Assembly: GCF_009363695.1 (NCBI RefSeq)
Contig: NZ_CP045403.1
Location: 2,460,001 to 2,524,000, forward strand
Length of the DNA: 64,000 bases
Reading direction: 5' to 3'
From: Bacillus sp. THAF10
GTDB lineage: Bacteria > Bacillota > Bacilli > Bacillales > Bacillaceae_I
Position numbers and translations under genes: made by a program. Positions 57,075-64,000 of the stretch are shown in pieces (within the stretch, counting starts at the first letter, position 1; every line of letters begins with the position of its first letter). The notes under the pieces are model-generated. The model was given only the letters and a program-made list of their open reading frames with translations, was not told the origin of the DNA and searched no databases.

Positions 57075-57483
57075 GGTGTGTCGCCGCCTTTTCACAGAAT
57101 TCTACCAGTACGCCATTGCTTGCTTTTGGATGCATAAATGCAATATTTGCTCCACCGGCACCCACTCTTGATTGCTTGTCAATCATTGGAATACCACGGT
57201 CTATCATTTCCTGGATTCTAGCTTCAATATCATCCACACTCAGTGCTACATGATGAATGCCTTCCCCACGTTTTTCAATAAATTTTGCAACCGGGCTGTC
57301 AGGTGAGGTTGGTTCTAAAAGCTCCAGCTTGCAGTTTCCTGCATCAATAAAAGCTACTCTCACCCGTTGTGCTGCTACATGCTCCACTGCTAAAAAGGTC
57401 AACCCCAATGTTTCTGTATAAAATGGAAGCGCTGTCTCTATGGAGTTTACAGCAATCCCGATATGGTTTACATTTTTAATCAT
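57064..57483 (-). CDS. mce: Methylmalonyl-CoA epimerase (YqjC)
   Basis: 139 residues, a vicinal-oxygen-chelate fold. Opening VNHIGIAVNSIETALPFY carries the first metal histidine near residue 6; GIHHVALSVDDIEARI near 75 the second; VLVEFCEKA near 126 the glutamate. Interconverts the R and S forms of methylmalonyl-CoA. Agrees with the carboxylase gene that follows. GGGGGG precedes the ATG. Confidence 0.92.
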   Translation of the reverse strand: MIKNVNHIGIAVNSIETALPFYTETLGLTFLAVEHVAAQRVRVAFIDAGNCKLELLEPTSPDSPVAKFIEKRGEGIHHVALSVDDIEARIQEMIDRGIPMIDKQSRVGAGGANIAFMHPKASNGVLVEFCEKAATHHDN

Positions 57484-57576
57484 GTTTTTCCCCCCTGTTG
57501 TATCTCCCTCAATATGACTTTATATCATTTCGACTTTTTCTGCAAAATTCCTCCCTTATTCCATTAGATTCCTCGC

Positions 57577-57605
57577 TTGAGAATGGGAAAAAAACCTTGT
57601 ACAAT
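57577..57605 (+). promoter_or_regulatory. SigA promoter of prli42
   Basis: -35 TTGAGA (57577-57582), 17-bp spacer, -10 TACAAT (57600-57605), 36 bp before the ATG. Confidence 0.75.
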
Positions 57606-57641
57606 AAGAAGAGCAGAATTGATAGGGAGTGAAATTGCTCA

Positions 57642-57737
57642 ATGATGAACCGCAAATTCCAAAAGGTTGTTGTTTATTTAATGATTGGTGTTATGTTAAT
57701 CACAACTCTTTTAGCAGGAGCTTCAATGTTTTTTTAA
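57642..57737 (+). CDS. prli42: Stressosome-associated small membrane protein Prli42
   Basis: 31 residues: MMNRKFQKVVVYLMIGVM, then a hydrophobic helix and GASMFF. The basic N-terminus, KVQKxxVYLM-type start and single helix match Prli42, which in Listeria anchors the stressosome to the membrane and is conserved in Firmicutes. It has a good SigA promoter and its own terminator. GGGAGTG lies rather far (about 12 nt) from the first ATG; the second ATG at 57645 is also possible. Too short for many gene finders. Confidence 0.75.
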   Translation: MMNRKFQKVVVYLMIGVMLITTLLAGASMFF

Positions 57738-57751
57738 TAGATTGATAAATT

Positions 57752-57790
57752 AAGACGAGCTACATCCATCACCGATTGGTAGCTCGTCTT
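57752..57790 (+). terminator. Terminator of prli42, probably also for the convergent gene
   Basis: AAGACGAGCTAC / GTAGCTCGTCTT stem with a 15-base loop, followed by TTTTTT on the plus strand, 14 nt after the prli42 stop. Confidence 0.88.
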
Positions 57791-57806
57791 TTTTCTATTG
57801 TTTGTG

Positions 57807-58346
57807 CTAAATTACTCTTCGAAATTGTGCAATGGAGACAATCATGACAATTTCCATAATAAAGACAAAGATTACTAACATAATGAGGAACATCCCCAGT
57901 GTCTCTGCAAAGTTCAAGCCAAATGGGATTGCGGTTAAAATTACTAAGTTAGATATAACATATATTCTCAGGCGGTTCGAAGTTCTTTTTCCTATACTAT
58001 ATAATCCTTTTTCCTCTGCCATTTTTATTAACTTCAGTATAATCAACACCATCAAGACGAAGTGAAGAATGCCAAGTGCGGAATGATACCAAGTAGCCAT
58101 TACGTTGTCGTGAAATTGCATATTGAGCATATTCGGGTTTGGAACGACAAAGGCTGGAAGAGCAAGTACGCCGATAAAGATTGCAAAGTTTCTTTCTTTT
58201 TCAAGCTGTAGCTGTGATAATCCATAAGCAATCATGCCATACCCAATAAAATCAGGGATGATGCTAACATACTCGATATTGATATCTAGCAGCACAACGA
58301 CAAATCCCCATAGGATTTTTGTTAGACCTCTATATGTATCATACAT
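57807..58346 (-). CDS. Membrane protein of unknown function
   Basis: 179 residues with six hydrophobic segments. Starts MYDTYRGLTKILWGFVVVLLD and contains IIPDFIGYGMIAYGL. No family could be named. Its ATG shares one base with the stop of the upstream gene (TAATG), so translation is coupled. Both probably lie in one operon. Confidence 0.65.
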   Translation of the reverse strand: MYDTYRGLTKILWGFVVVLLDINIEYVSIIPDFIGYGMIAYGLSQLQLEKERNFAIFIGVLALPAFVVPNPNMLNMQFHDNVMATWYHSALGILHFVLMVLIILKLIKMAEEKGLYSIGKRTSNRLRIYVISNLVILTAIPFGLNFAETLGMFLIMLVIFVFIMEIVMIVSIAQFRRVI

Positions 58347-59200
58347 TAGTTATTCTCCTTTGCTGCTTTCATGTATTGTTTTAACTCTTTTTCAGAAAAA
58401 TAAGGCTCATAGTTTGCATGGAAATCTTGCTTGAAGGGTTCTCCGTTTTCTTTCAGTCCATTTATGATAGGAATGATCGAGTAAAAGTGGAATCGATTCG
58501 GATCATCTGACTCAAATGAAAAGGCGTGTTTCACATTTAGAAATCTTATAGGAAGTGCTTCTTCTTTTCCTTGAAGCTTCATTGTTGTAATACCGTTCTC
58601 CTTACTTTTTGGTTCAAACTCTTGTTTATTAATGGTAAGGGAGAAGTTCCCTAGTCTCTCATGACCACGAATAGTCACATCCGTCACTTCGAGCCCCATT
58701 TCTGAAGAAGACATATTATCATAGCCTGTTCCATCTGATGAACCCCCACTACCTCTAAACTGAAAAGGACCTCTATTGGATTCTTTGAAGACGATTTCTC
58801 CAATCTCATAGGTATGAGAATCACCATTGGTAAAATGAGCGGTCATTTTTGTGAGGATAATATCTTCCTTTTGCTTTGGAAGTGAATCATGGTAGGTAGT
58901 AAGGTGAAGTGTCTTTATTTTATGGCTTTGGTAATAGTTCCCTTGATCGTGGGATTGGTCTGAGGAGATAGCTAGATGATGTTCGCCGAGTTCAGGAAAT
59001 TCTACCCAAGCGATGTCCATCTGTTCTACTTTGTTTGTGATATAGTGCAGTCGGAAAAAATCGATGTGTTCCTTTGGTAGTTCATAATAATGCTTCATCA
59101 TTATTGGTCTTTCTAGCTGTTGGGAGTTGTAGTAATACATATTCCCTGCCCAACTAACTATTGCGAGCAAAACGCCTGTAAATATAAATTTTTTTAGCAT
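58346..59200 (-). CDS. Membrane-anchored extracytoplasmic protein of unknown function
   Basis: 284 residues. A signal-anchor helix (about 4-22) is followed by a soluble, beta-rich domain. Contains LHYITNKVEQMDIAWVEFPE and SSSEMGLEVTDVTIRGHERLG. No family recognised. The protein is coupled to the following six-helix membrane protein, suggesting the two form a complex. Confidence 0.65.
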   Translation of the reverse strand: MLKKFIFTGVLLAIVSWAGNMYYYNSQQLERPIMMKHYYELPKEHIDFFRLHYITNKVEQMDIAWVEFPELGEHHLAISSDQSHDQGNYYQSHKIKTLHLTTYHDSLPKQKEDIILTKMTAHFTNGDSHTYEIGEIVFKESNRGPFQFRGSGGSSDGTGYDNMSSSEMGLEVTDVTIRGHERLGNFSLTINKQEFEPKSKENGITTMKLQGKEEALPIRFLNVKHAFSFESDDPNRFHFYSIIPIINGLKENGEPFKQDFHANYEPYFSEKELKQYMKAAKENN

Positions 59201-59347
59201 GTTACAACTACCCTTGCAGTTGCCCTCTTTTGCTTATTGCCCATCCATTATTCCCCTCTTTTTCTAGTTATCTTCCATCAAAATAATTATAGCGCAACAT
59301 TTCTTTTTTGTTTAGAATTTTTTGGTAATTGTTTCACTCACAAAAAA

Positions 59348-59377
59348 AGAGCGGCCACAAATTGCTTTGGCCGCTCT
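59348..59377 (-). terminator. Intrinsic terminator of the L,D-transpeptidase gene
   Basis: AGAGCGGCCA / TGGCCGCTCT stem with a ten-base loop, followed on the minus strand by six T. Confidence 0.92.
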
Positions 59378-59382
59378 ACAAT

Positions 59383-59889
59383 TTATTTCATGACTCCCTT
59401 TTCTTTGCCTAATTCTTCAAATGATTTCCACGACTTTACTACCCAAATTTTTGTTCCTACGGGCACTTTATTGAAAAGTTCTTCTACATGTTTGTTTTCG
59501 AGTCTGATACACCCTTGTGTCACATAGCCTCCGATGGTGTCTGGCCTATTGGTGCCGTGCACACCATACGTCCTTCCATCGGTATTTTCGGCGTCAAAGC
59601 CAATCCACCGCGTACCAAGGGGATTTTTCTTATCACCACCAGCAATGTCTTTTTTCCGGTAGTAAGGGTTAATCGCTTTGACGATAATATTGAATTCACC
59701 CTCTGGAGTGAGGTCTTCTGATTTCCCGGTGGCAACTAGGTGGACTTCCTTTAATTCCTCACCTTGAAAGTAGGCAAGCTGGTTCGTTTGTTTATTGACG
59801 ATAATGTATGGATCTCCAGGGAGTGGATTTGGTCCAAGTGGCCATAATGGCGAGGTTACTAATGCGAAAATAAGTGAAAAAAGAAACAT
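59383..59889 (-). CDS. L,D-transpeptidase (YkuD fold)
   Basis: 168 residues with an N-terminal signal peptide or anchor (to about residue 20). YkuD domain: YIIVNKQTNQLAYFQGEE, TPEGEFNI and the active-site stretch VHGTNRPDTIGG followed by YVTQGCIRLEN with the catalytic cysteine near 133. The usual SHGC is TQGC here: the second histidine is replaced by glutamine. Such proteins make 3-3 cross-links in or anchor proteins to peptidoglycan. In B. subtilis yqjB also lies next to yqjA. Confidence 0.88.
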   Translation of the reverse strand: MFLFSLIFALVTSPLWPLGPNPLPGDPYIIVNKQTNQLAYFQGEELKEVHLVATGKSEDLTPEGEFNIIVKAINPYYRKKDIAGGDKKNPLGTRWIGFDAENTDGRTYGVHGTNRPDTIGGYVTQGCIRLENKHVEELFNKVPVGTKIWVVKSWKSFEELGKEKGVMK

Positions 59890-59949
59890 CTTTCTTCCAC
59901 CTGCCTCTTTTTAAGCTTAGTGTGGTTGAAAGATGCTCTTTCCATACTT

Positions 59950-60915
59950 TTAGCAGGAATTTTTTAAGCCAATGAATTCACTTTTAATAATAAGGTATTG
60001 TTCAATTTCCTTTAACAGGTGACGAAGGGAGGCTCTTGATTCGAATTCTTCTCGGGTTTGTGGCAGCGGCATTTCTGTGAAAATTTCACGCATCTCACGA
60101 AGGCGGTGTAAAAATCGATAAGCTGTATTTCCCCCGTGAATGGCGTCTTCAAGATCCTCAATGAAATCAGCCACCATTTTTGCTTGTTCAAAATCTTGCT
60201 CAATAGTGGCAACGATGGGAAGCATCCTTTCCATCACATCTAGTTGTTTTTCTCTCATTTTAAAATAATGATAATAATGATTTTCTTCACGTTTGAAATG
60301 GTTTTCCACGTCTCGGAATGCTAGGCTTTTCGCTTCCTTTAAAATTAAGTTGGTGTCTGAAATTTCTTTGCCATCCCACCCCCGGTCTCCTTCCTTGAGA
60401 TAGTGCGCAATTTCCGCAAACACTTTATGAAAGTTATCTTCAATTCTGAACTGAAACTCCCTAAGCTCTTTGTCAACGCTTGGCATGTAGGTATTCAAGA
60501 TAAGCGCTACGATAATACCAATAGAGATGATACTCATTTCATTTATAACAAGTCCGATGGAATAGGCTTCCACTGAATAGACATGCAATAAAATTACCGA
60601 GCTTGTGGCAATTCCTTCTGTAATTCGCAGCATTACCGTTATGGGGATAAAAAATAATAATAAAAGGGCAATGGAAACAGGATTGTAGCCTAGTGATTCA
60701 AAAAAAACAAACCCAAATGCTAGGCTCAAGGAACAGGCAAAAAATCGTGCCCATGCAACTTTAAGTGATTTTCGTTTTGTATTCTGGATACAAAGGATCG
60801 CGATTATTCCGGCAGATGCGTAAAAATCCAGCTCAAAAAACTGGGCAATGCTAATAGCGATTCCGGTACCTAATGCAGTTTTGGCTGTCCGGTAACCAAT
60901 TTTAAATTTCTTCAT
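59950..60915 (-). CDS. yqjA: Aromatic acid exporter family protein (YqjA, DUF939)
   Basis: 321 residues. The first half has five to six membrane helices (opening KIGYRTAKTALGTGIAISIAQ), the second half is a cytoplasmic helical domain (ELREFQFRIEDNFHKVFAEIA to the end). This is the DUF939/FUSC-like family with an aromatic acid exporter N-terminus. GGGAG precedes the ATG at 60915. Position before the transpeptidase matches the yqjA-yqjB order of Bacillus. Substrate unknown. Confidence 0.88.
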   Translation of the reverse strand: MKKFKIGYRTAKTALGTGIAISIAQFFELDFYASAGIIAILCIQNTKRKSLKVAWARFFACSLSLAFGFVFFESLGYNPVSIALLLLFFIPITVMLRITEGIATSSVILLHVYSVEAYSIGLVINEMSIISIGIIVALILNTYMPSVDKELREFQFRIEDNFHKVFAEIAHYLKEGDRGWDGKEISDTNLILKEAKSLAFRDVENHFKREENHYYHYFKMREKQLDVMERMLPIVATIEQDFEQAKMVADFIEDLEDAIHGGNTAYRFLHRLREMREIFTEMPLPQTREEFESRASLRHLLKEIEQYLIIKSEFIGLKNSC

Positions 60916-60993
60916 ATTTCTAGCTCTCCCGCCGTTCCGTTTTGTTCAATATCTCACATATTACTATTTTGATGAAAAATAGCAAGGAAAAGA

Positions 60994-61019
60994 ACATGGC
61001 TCTAACAAAGCAGCCATGT
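60994..61019 (-). terminator. Intrinsic terminator of pepF
   Basis: ACATGGCT / AGCCATGT stem with a ten-base loop, followed on the minus strand by TCTTTT, eight bases past the stop codon. Confidence 0.85.
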
Positions 61020-61026
61020 CATTTAC

Positions 61027-62898
61027 TTAGGATTCTAACAGCTTTTCGAACTCATTGATTAGCTCTTCGTAGCGTTTTAACGATTCTTCGATTGGTTCTT
61101 TTTTACTCATATCCACCCCGGCACGTTTTAAAATTTCTATAGGTGGATGACTGCCACCAGCTGAGAACAATTCCTTCCGTATTCTCTCTTGTGCACGAGC
61201 CCCCTCCTCTTCTAGCTGTTCTGCTAAGGCTGCTGAGGCAGCAAAGCTAGTAGCATATTGATAGGTGTAGAAGCTTGAATGAAAAAAGTGGGGTACTCGT
61301 GCCCATTCCATCGAAATTTCTTGGTCGACTTCTACCGCTTCTCCGTAGTATTTTTTATTCAAATCATAGTACGTTTTTTTCAAGGCTTCTGCATGTAAGG
61401 GCTGCTCCTCTTGTGCCAATTGATGAATGATTTTTTCAAACTCAGCAAATTGGGTTTGTCTGAAAAGGGTCACTCGAAAATCCTCTAAATATTGGTACAA
61501 CGCATGAAGCTTTTCCTCTTTTGTTTTGGCCTCCTCCATTAGCTGTTTGTGCAGTAAGTGCTCATGCAGAGTGGAGGCTACCTCTGCCGTAAAGGTAACA
61601 TAGCGAGCATCCTGATACGGCTGATTTTTATTAGAAAAGTAGGAATGCATGGCATGTCCCATTTCATGAGCCAATGTTAGAACGTCACTTGGCAGACCTT
61701 GATAATTCATCAGCACATATGGATGAGAATCAAAGGAGCCAATTTGATACGCTCCAGTTGCTTTTCCTGAGGTATGATAAACATCCACCCAGTTGGCGTT
61801 AAGTCCCGCGGAAAGTGCTTTGGTGTAATCAGAGCCGATTGGAGCGAGGCCATTTATCACCGTCTTTTTCGCCACTTCATAGGGCACCTTCTCCTCCTTG
61901 GTATATGGAGAAGGCGCGGAAAGGTCATACATATGCATATTATCGATTCCCACGTATTTTTCCTTCAGTTTTAGATAGCGATGTAAAAGCGGGAGGCCCT
62001 CTTCTACGGTATCAATGAGCTGATCATACACTTTTGGGTCGACCTGGTTTCCTTCCAAGTGCGCTTCAAGTGACGATGGGTACTTTCTAGTCGAGGCAAA
62101 AAAGTTATTGGCTTTTACCGTGTTGGATAGCATGGAAGCAAAGGTGTCCTGATACTTTTCGAGCGTTCCGTAGTATGTTTTAAATGCAGCCTCTCTGATA
62201 TCGCGGTTTTTACCAGACATGTAGCCAGCATAAAGCGGTGCGGAGAGTTCATATTCCTTCTCATTTACCTTAAAGCTTGGCAACACCAAATCCTTTGACA
62301 TCATTTTGAAGAGCTCGCTTGGCGCATTGACCATTGGCAAGGTTTTTATCAGCATTTGCTCCATATCCGGTGGCAGTGAGTGGTTTTTCTCGTCGTATGT
62401 TTCTTTTAGAAAGTTTCGGTATGGTTGAAGTGTTTCACTTTGCATTAGCTCCGCCCATTTTTCTTTGTCCACTTCCTGAATTTCGTTTGAAAACCATGCC
62501 GTCCGCTCTACCACATACAGCATCATGTTCTCCCCTTCTTCGGCAAGTGCTTGTGCTTTCGTATCACTAATGTTCACATCCAGGTTAATTCGAGCGTAAA
62601 CAAAGATTTTCTCCATTTTTCTTGAAAGGGCAAAGTATTCTTTTAAAAGACTGTGAAGTTGGTCTTCATGGACAATCTTTTCTTCCTTCCTTTTAAATTG
62701 TTCTGCCATTTTTTTTACCTGCTGGACATCCTTCTTCCAAGCGGATTCCTTCTTATAAAGAGTTTGCAGGTCCCATTTGTATTCTTGTGGGATCTCTGCT
62801 CTAGTTTTATAACTCTGACCCTCTGCATGGATGAGCAGTGGCTGAAGGGACAAAACTACCCCCATAATAATGCCCACCAACATTTTCGCTACTTTCAT
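61027..62898 (-). CDS. pepF: Oligoendopeptidase F with a signal peptide
   Basis: 623 residues from the ATG at 62898 (GGGAGG upstream; an ATG at 62904 is too close to it). M3-family zinc peptidase that cuts peptides of 7-17 residues. The HExxH motif LAHEMGHAMHSYFS is near residue 413, with the third ligand in FTAEVAST about 26 residues later. The family is usually cytosolic, but here the start has a clear signal peptide (KVAKMLVGIIMGVVLSLQ, cleaved near HAEG), so it is probably exported. Long helical N-terminal part is normal. Confidence 0.93.
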   Translation of the reverse strand: MKVAKMLVGIIMGVVLSLQPLLIHAEGQSYKTRAEIPQEYKWDLQTLYKKESAWKKDVQQVKKMAEQFKRKEEKIVHEDQLHSLLKEYFALSRKMEKIFVYARINLDVNISDTKAQALAEEGENMMLYVVERTAWFSNEIQEVDKEKWAELMQSETLQPYRNFLKETYDEKNHSLPPDMEQMLIKTLPMVNAPSELFKMMSKDLVLPSFKVNEKEYELSAPLYAGYMSGKNRDIREAAFKTYYGTLEKYQDTFASMLSNTVKANNFFASTRKYPSSLEAHLEGNQVDPKVYDQLIDTVEEGLPLLHRYLKLKEKYVGIDNMHMYDLSAPSPYTKEEKVPYEVAKKTVINGLAPIGSDYTKALSAGLNANWVDVYHTSGKATGAYQIGSFDSHPYVLMNYQGLPSDVLTLAHEMGHAMHSYFSNKNQPYQDARYVTFTAEVASTLHEHLLHKQLMEEAKTKEEKLHALYQYLEDFRVTLFRQTQFAEFEKIIHQLAQEEQPLHAEALKKTYYDLNKKYYGEAVEVDQEISMEWARVPHFFHSSFYTYQYATSFAASAALAEQLEEEGARAQERIRKELFSAGGSHPPIEILKRAGVDMSKKEPIEESLKRYEELINEFEKLLES

Positions 62899-63051
62899 AC
62901 CCATTCCTCCCTTTAGATTCTTCTAAGGAATAGTTTGCGTTTTCCAGCTTTTTCTATGCAGAGGAGGTTTGGGGGGGAGGGATGGATCTGATGGTTTTTA
63001 GGAAGTGAGAAGTTGGAGATGACTCGAGGTGGATTTTCCACATTTTAACTA

Positions 63052-63181
63052 TTGCTCATAAAATTAGATTTTCGCTCGTAAATTCATTTTTTCGCTCGCA
63101 AATGTAAATTATCGATCGCAATTTTTTATTTTCGCTCTTAAACGAGGAATTTCGCTCGCAAATCAAAATTTTCGCTCTTAA
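63052..63181. repeat. Tandem array, seven copies, 20-bp period, TTCGCTCGTAA core
   Basis: The core TTCGCTCGTAA (variants TTCGCTCGCAA, TTCGCTCTTAA, ATCGATCGCAA) recurs every 20 bp at 63071, 63091, 63111, 63131, 63151 and 63171, with a seventh degenerate copy near 63052. The spacers are A/T-rich and vary. The period equals that of the array at 15731 but the core sequence differs. Between the pepF start and the fabH end, upstream of pepF. Confidence 0.9.
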
Positions 63182-63315
63182 GTGATTTTGGAGCATGCTA
63201 AGCTCCCAATAACCTTGCTGGAGCTCACCCTTGATTCCCCTGCTAACCCCACAGCTACCCAAGTTCATTATAAACAACACCAAATGTTACTGAAATCCTG
63301 TCAAAATACCAAAAA

Positions 63316-63353
63316 AGGGACGGTTCTTTCTGTTTTGCGAAAGAGTCGTCCCT
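63316..63353 (-). terminator. Intrinsic terminator of the fabH-type gene
   Basis: AGGGACGaCTCTTTC / GAAAGAaCCGTCCCT stem followed on the minus strand by six T, just past the stop codon at 63359. Confidence 0.9.
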
Positions 63354-63358
63354 CTGTT

Positions 63359-64000
63359 TTATTTCCCCCACCTTAGTGTAATGCCGCCCCACCCTAGTCC
63401 TGCTCCATACCCAGCTAGAACAACAAGGTCGCCTTCTTTTATGTTGCCTGCTTTCACTTCTTCGTAAAGGCCAATTGGAATGGTTGGTGCTGAAGAGTTT
63501 CCATAGTATTGAATGGTATGGGTATGCACTTTCTCCATTGGGAATTCCATTGTTTTCAATCCTGTTTCAATGATACGAAGGTTAGATTGATGCGGGATGA
63601 TAAAATCTACTTCTTCGAGTTGATGTCCTGATACTTTCAGAACTGTTTTTACCGCTTCAGGGAATTTTTCAACGGCAAATTCAAATACGGCACGACCATC
63701 CATCTTGATGTTTTTGTTTTCATCAAGGTGAAGATACTTGCCACCGCTTCCATCCATTTGCATGTGAATCCCAAGAATGCCTTTATCCTCAGGAACACGG
63801 CCAACCACTACTGCAGCTGCTCCATCAGAAAATATAAGCGCAGTTTTTTTGTCCATTGGATTTAATAGGCTTGAACATTTATCGACAGCTACAACCAGAA
63901 CATTTTTATATAGTCCAGTTTGAACGAACTGAGCACCGGTTGCTAGAGCAGTGATAAAACTTGAACATCCTGAATGCAGGTCGAGGCCAGCACAGGTTTC
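63359..64000 (-). CDS. fabH: Beta-ketoacyl-ACP synthase III, C-terminal part (cut by window edge)
   Basis: 213 codons remain in frame to the window edge (the first residues of the visible part are ETCAGLDLHSGCSS). FabH condenses acetyl- or branched acyl-CoA with malonyl-ACP to start fatty acid synthesis. The catalytic triad is visible: Cys in LHSGCSSFITAL, His in IIPHQSNLRI and Asn in YYGNSSAPTIPIGL. An internal ATG at 63856 is not the start. Bacillus often has two copies (fabHA, fabHB); which this is cannot be told. The terminator lies right after the stop. Confidence 0.88.
   Translation of the reverse strand, partial: ETCAGLDLHSGCSSFITALATGAQFVQTGLYKNVLVVAVDKCSSLLNPMDKKTALIFSDGAAAVVVGRVPEDKGILGIHMQMDGSGGKYLHLDENKNIKMDGRAVFEFAVEKFPEAVKTVLKVSGHQLEEVDFIIPHQSNLRIIETGLKTMEFPMEKVHTHTIQYYGNSSAPTIPIGLYEEVKAGNIKEGDLVVLAGYGAGLGWGGITLRWGK

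Larger units (their letters stand above)
62899..63358. other. Intergenic region with repeats and terminator
   Basis: 460 bp without a gene. It holds a run of eight G near 62970, the 20-bp repeat array, and the fabH terminator. Upstream signals of pepF should lie next to 62920. Confidence 0.5.

Noticed and set aside
63056..63283. 75-codon minus-strand frame across the 20-bp array
   Set aside because: Runs through a tandem array whose period is not a multiple of three; no ribosome binding site.

Overview
The window looks like a chromosome segment of a low-GC, endospore-forming Gram-positive bacterium of the Bacillaceae. The evidence is AGGAGG-type ribosome binding sites almost everywhere, frequent TTG and GTG starts, two T-box leaders, a glpP-glpF-glpK-glpD set, a complete gerA-type germination operon, a YunB sporulation protein, Rex-type operators on an ldh-lctP pair and a LexA-type SOS promoter. 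The genus cannot be fixed from the sequence alone. No rRNA, tRNA, insertion sequence, prophage or CRISPR array was seen.

Layout. 0-6.5 kb: a T-box-controlled transporter start, a broken acetyltransferase, a YdcF-like protein, then the glycerol regulon on the minus strand (glpP, glpF, glpK, glpD) with two GlpP-type terminator leaders and a cre site over the glpF promoter. 6.7-13.9 kb: DinB-fold and NUDIX enzymes, a PstS-like binding protein, metallo-beta-lactamase and lipoprotein genes, and a YqjN-like peptidase. 14-15 kb: namA. 15-19 kb: small membrane proteins, a coiled-coil protein, a LURP-one protein, a 20-bp tandem array, and a secreted GlpQ phosphodiesterase. 20-29.5 kb: a DUF4349 lipoprotein, two NUDIX and one GNAT enzyme, a T-box-controlled second arginyl-tRNA synthetase, and several unrecognised small acidic proteins. 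29.6-35.6 kb (plus strand): the gerA-type operon and an alkyl-sulfatase-like metallohydrolase. 35.8-40.3 kb: an AlkD-like protein, a DUF1801 protein, and the lctP-ldh pair, which is visibly GC-richer than its surroundings. 40.4-49 kb: gene relics, unknown small proteins, FosB, two GNATs, a uridine-kinase-like protein, and a four-gene ECF sigma / anti-sigma / ABC ATPase / giant FtsX-type permease unit with an apparent self-directed ECF promoter. 49-64 kb: a block resembling the B. subtilis yqj region (rnz, dinB, a PepT-like peptidase, mmdA-type carboxylase, methylmalonyl-CoA epimerase, prli42, L,D-transpeptidase, YqjA), a secreted oligoendopeptidase F, and the 3' end of a fabH-type gene.

How parts work together. 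GlpF imports glycerol, GlpK phosphorylates it, GlpD oxidises it, and GlpP antiterminates both leaders; the secreted GlpQ could feed the same pool from glycerophosphodiesters. Ldh and LctP make and move lactate under probable NADH control by Rex. The ECF unit probably senses envelope stress and switches on an export-type ABC complex. The most unusual items are an SOS-type promoter driving two unrecognised small proteins (51.1-51.5 kb), two different 20-bp-period intergenic arrays, the ECF/FtsX unit, and a structured unexplained 0.3 kb stretch next to lctP.
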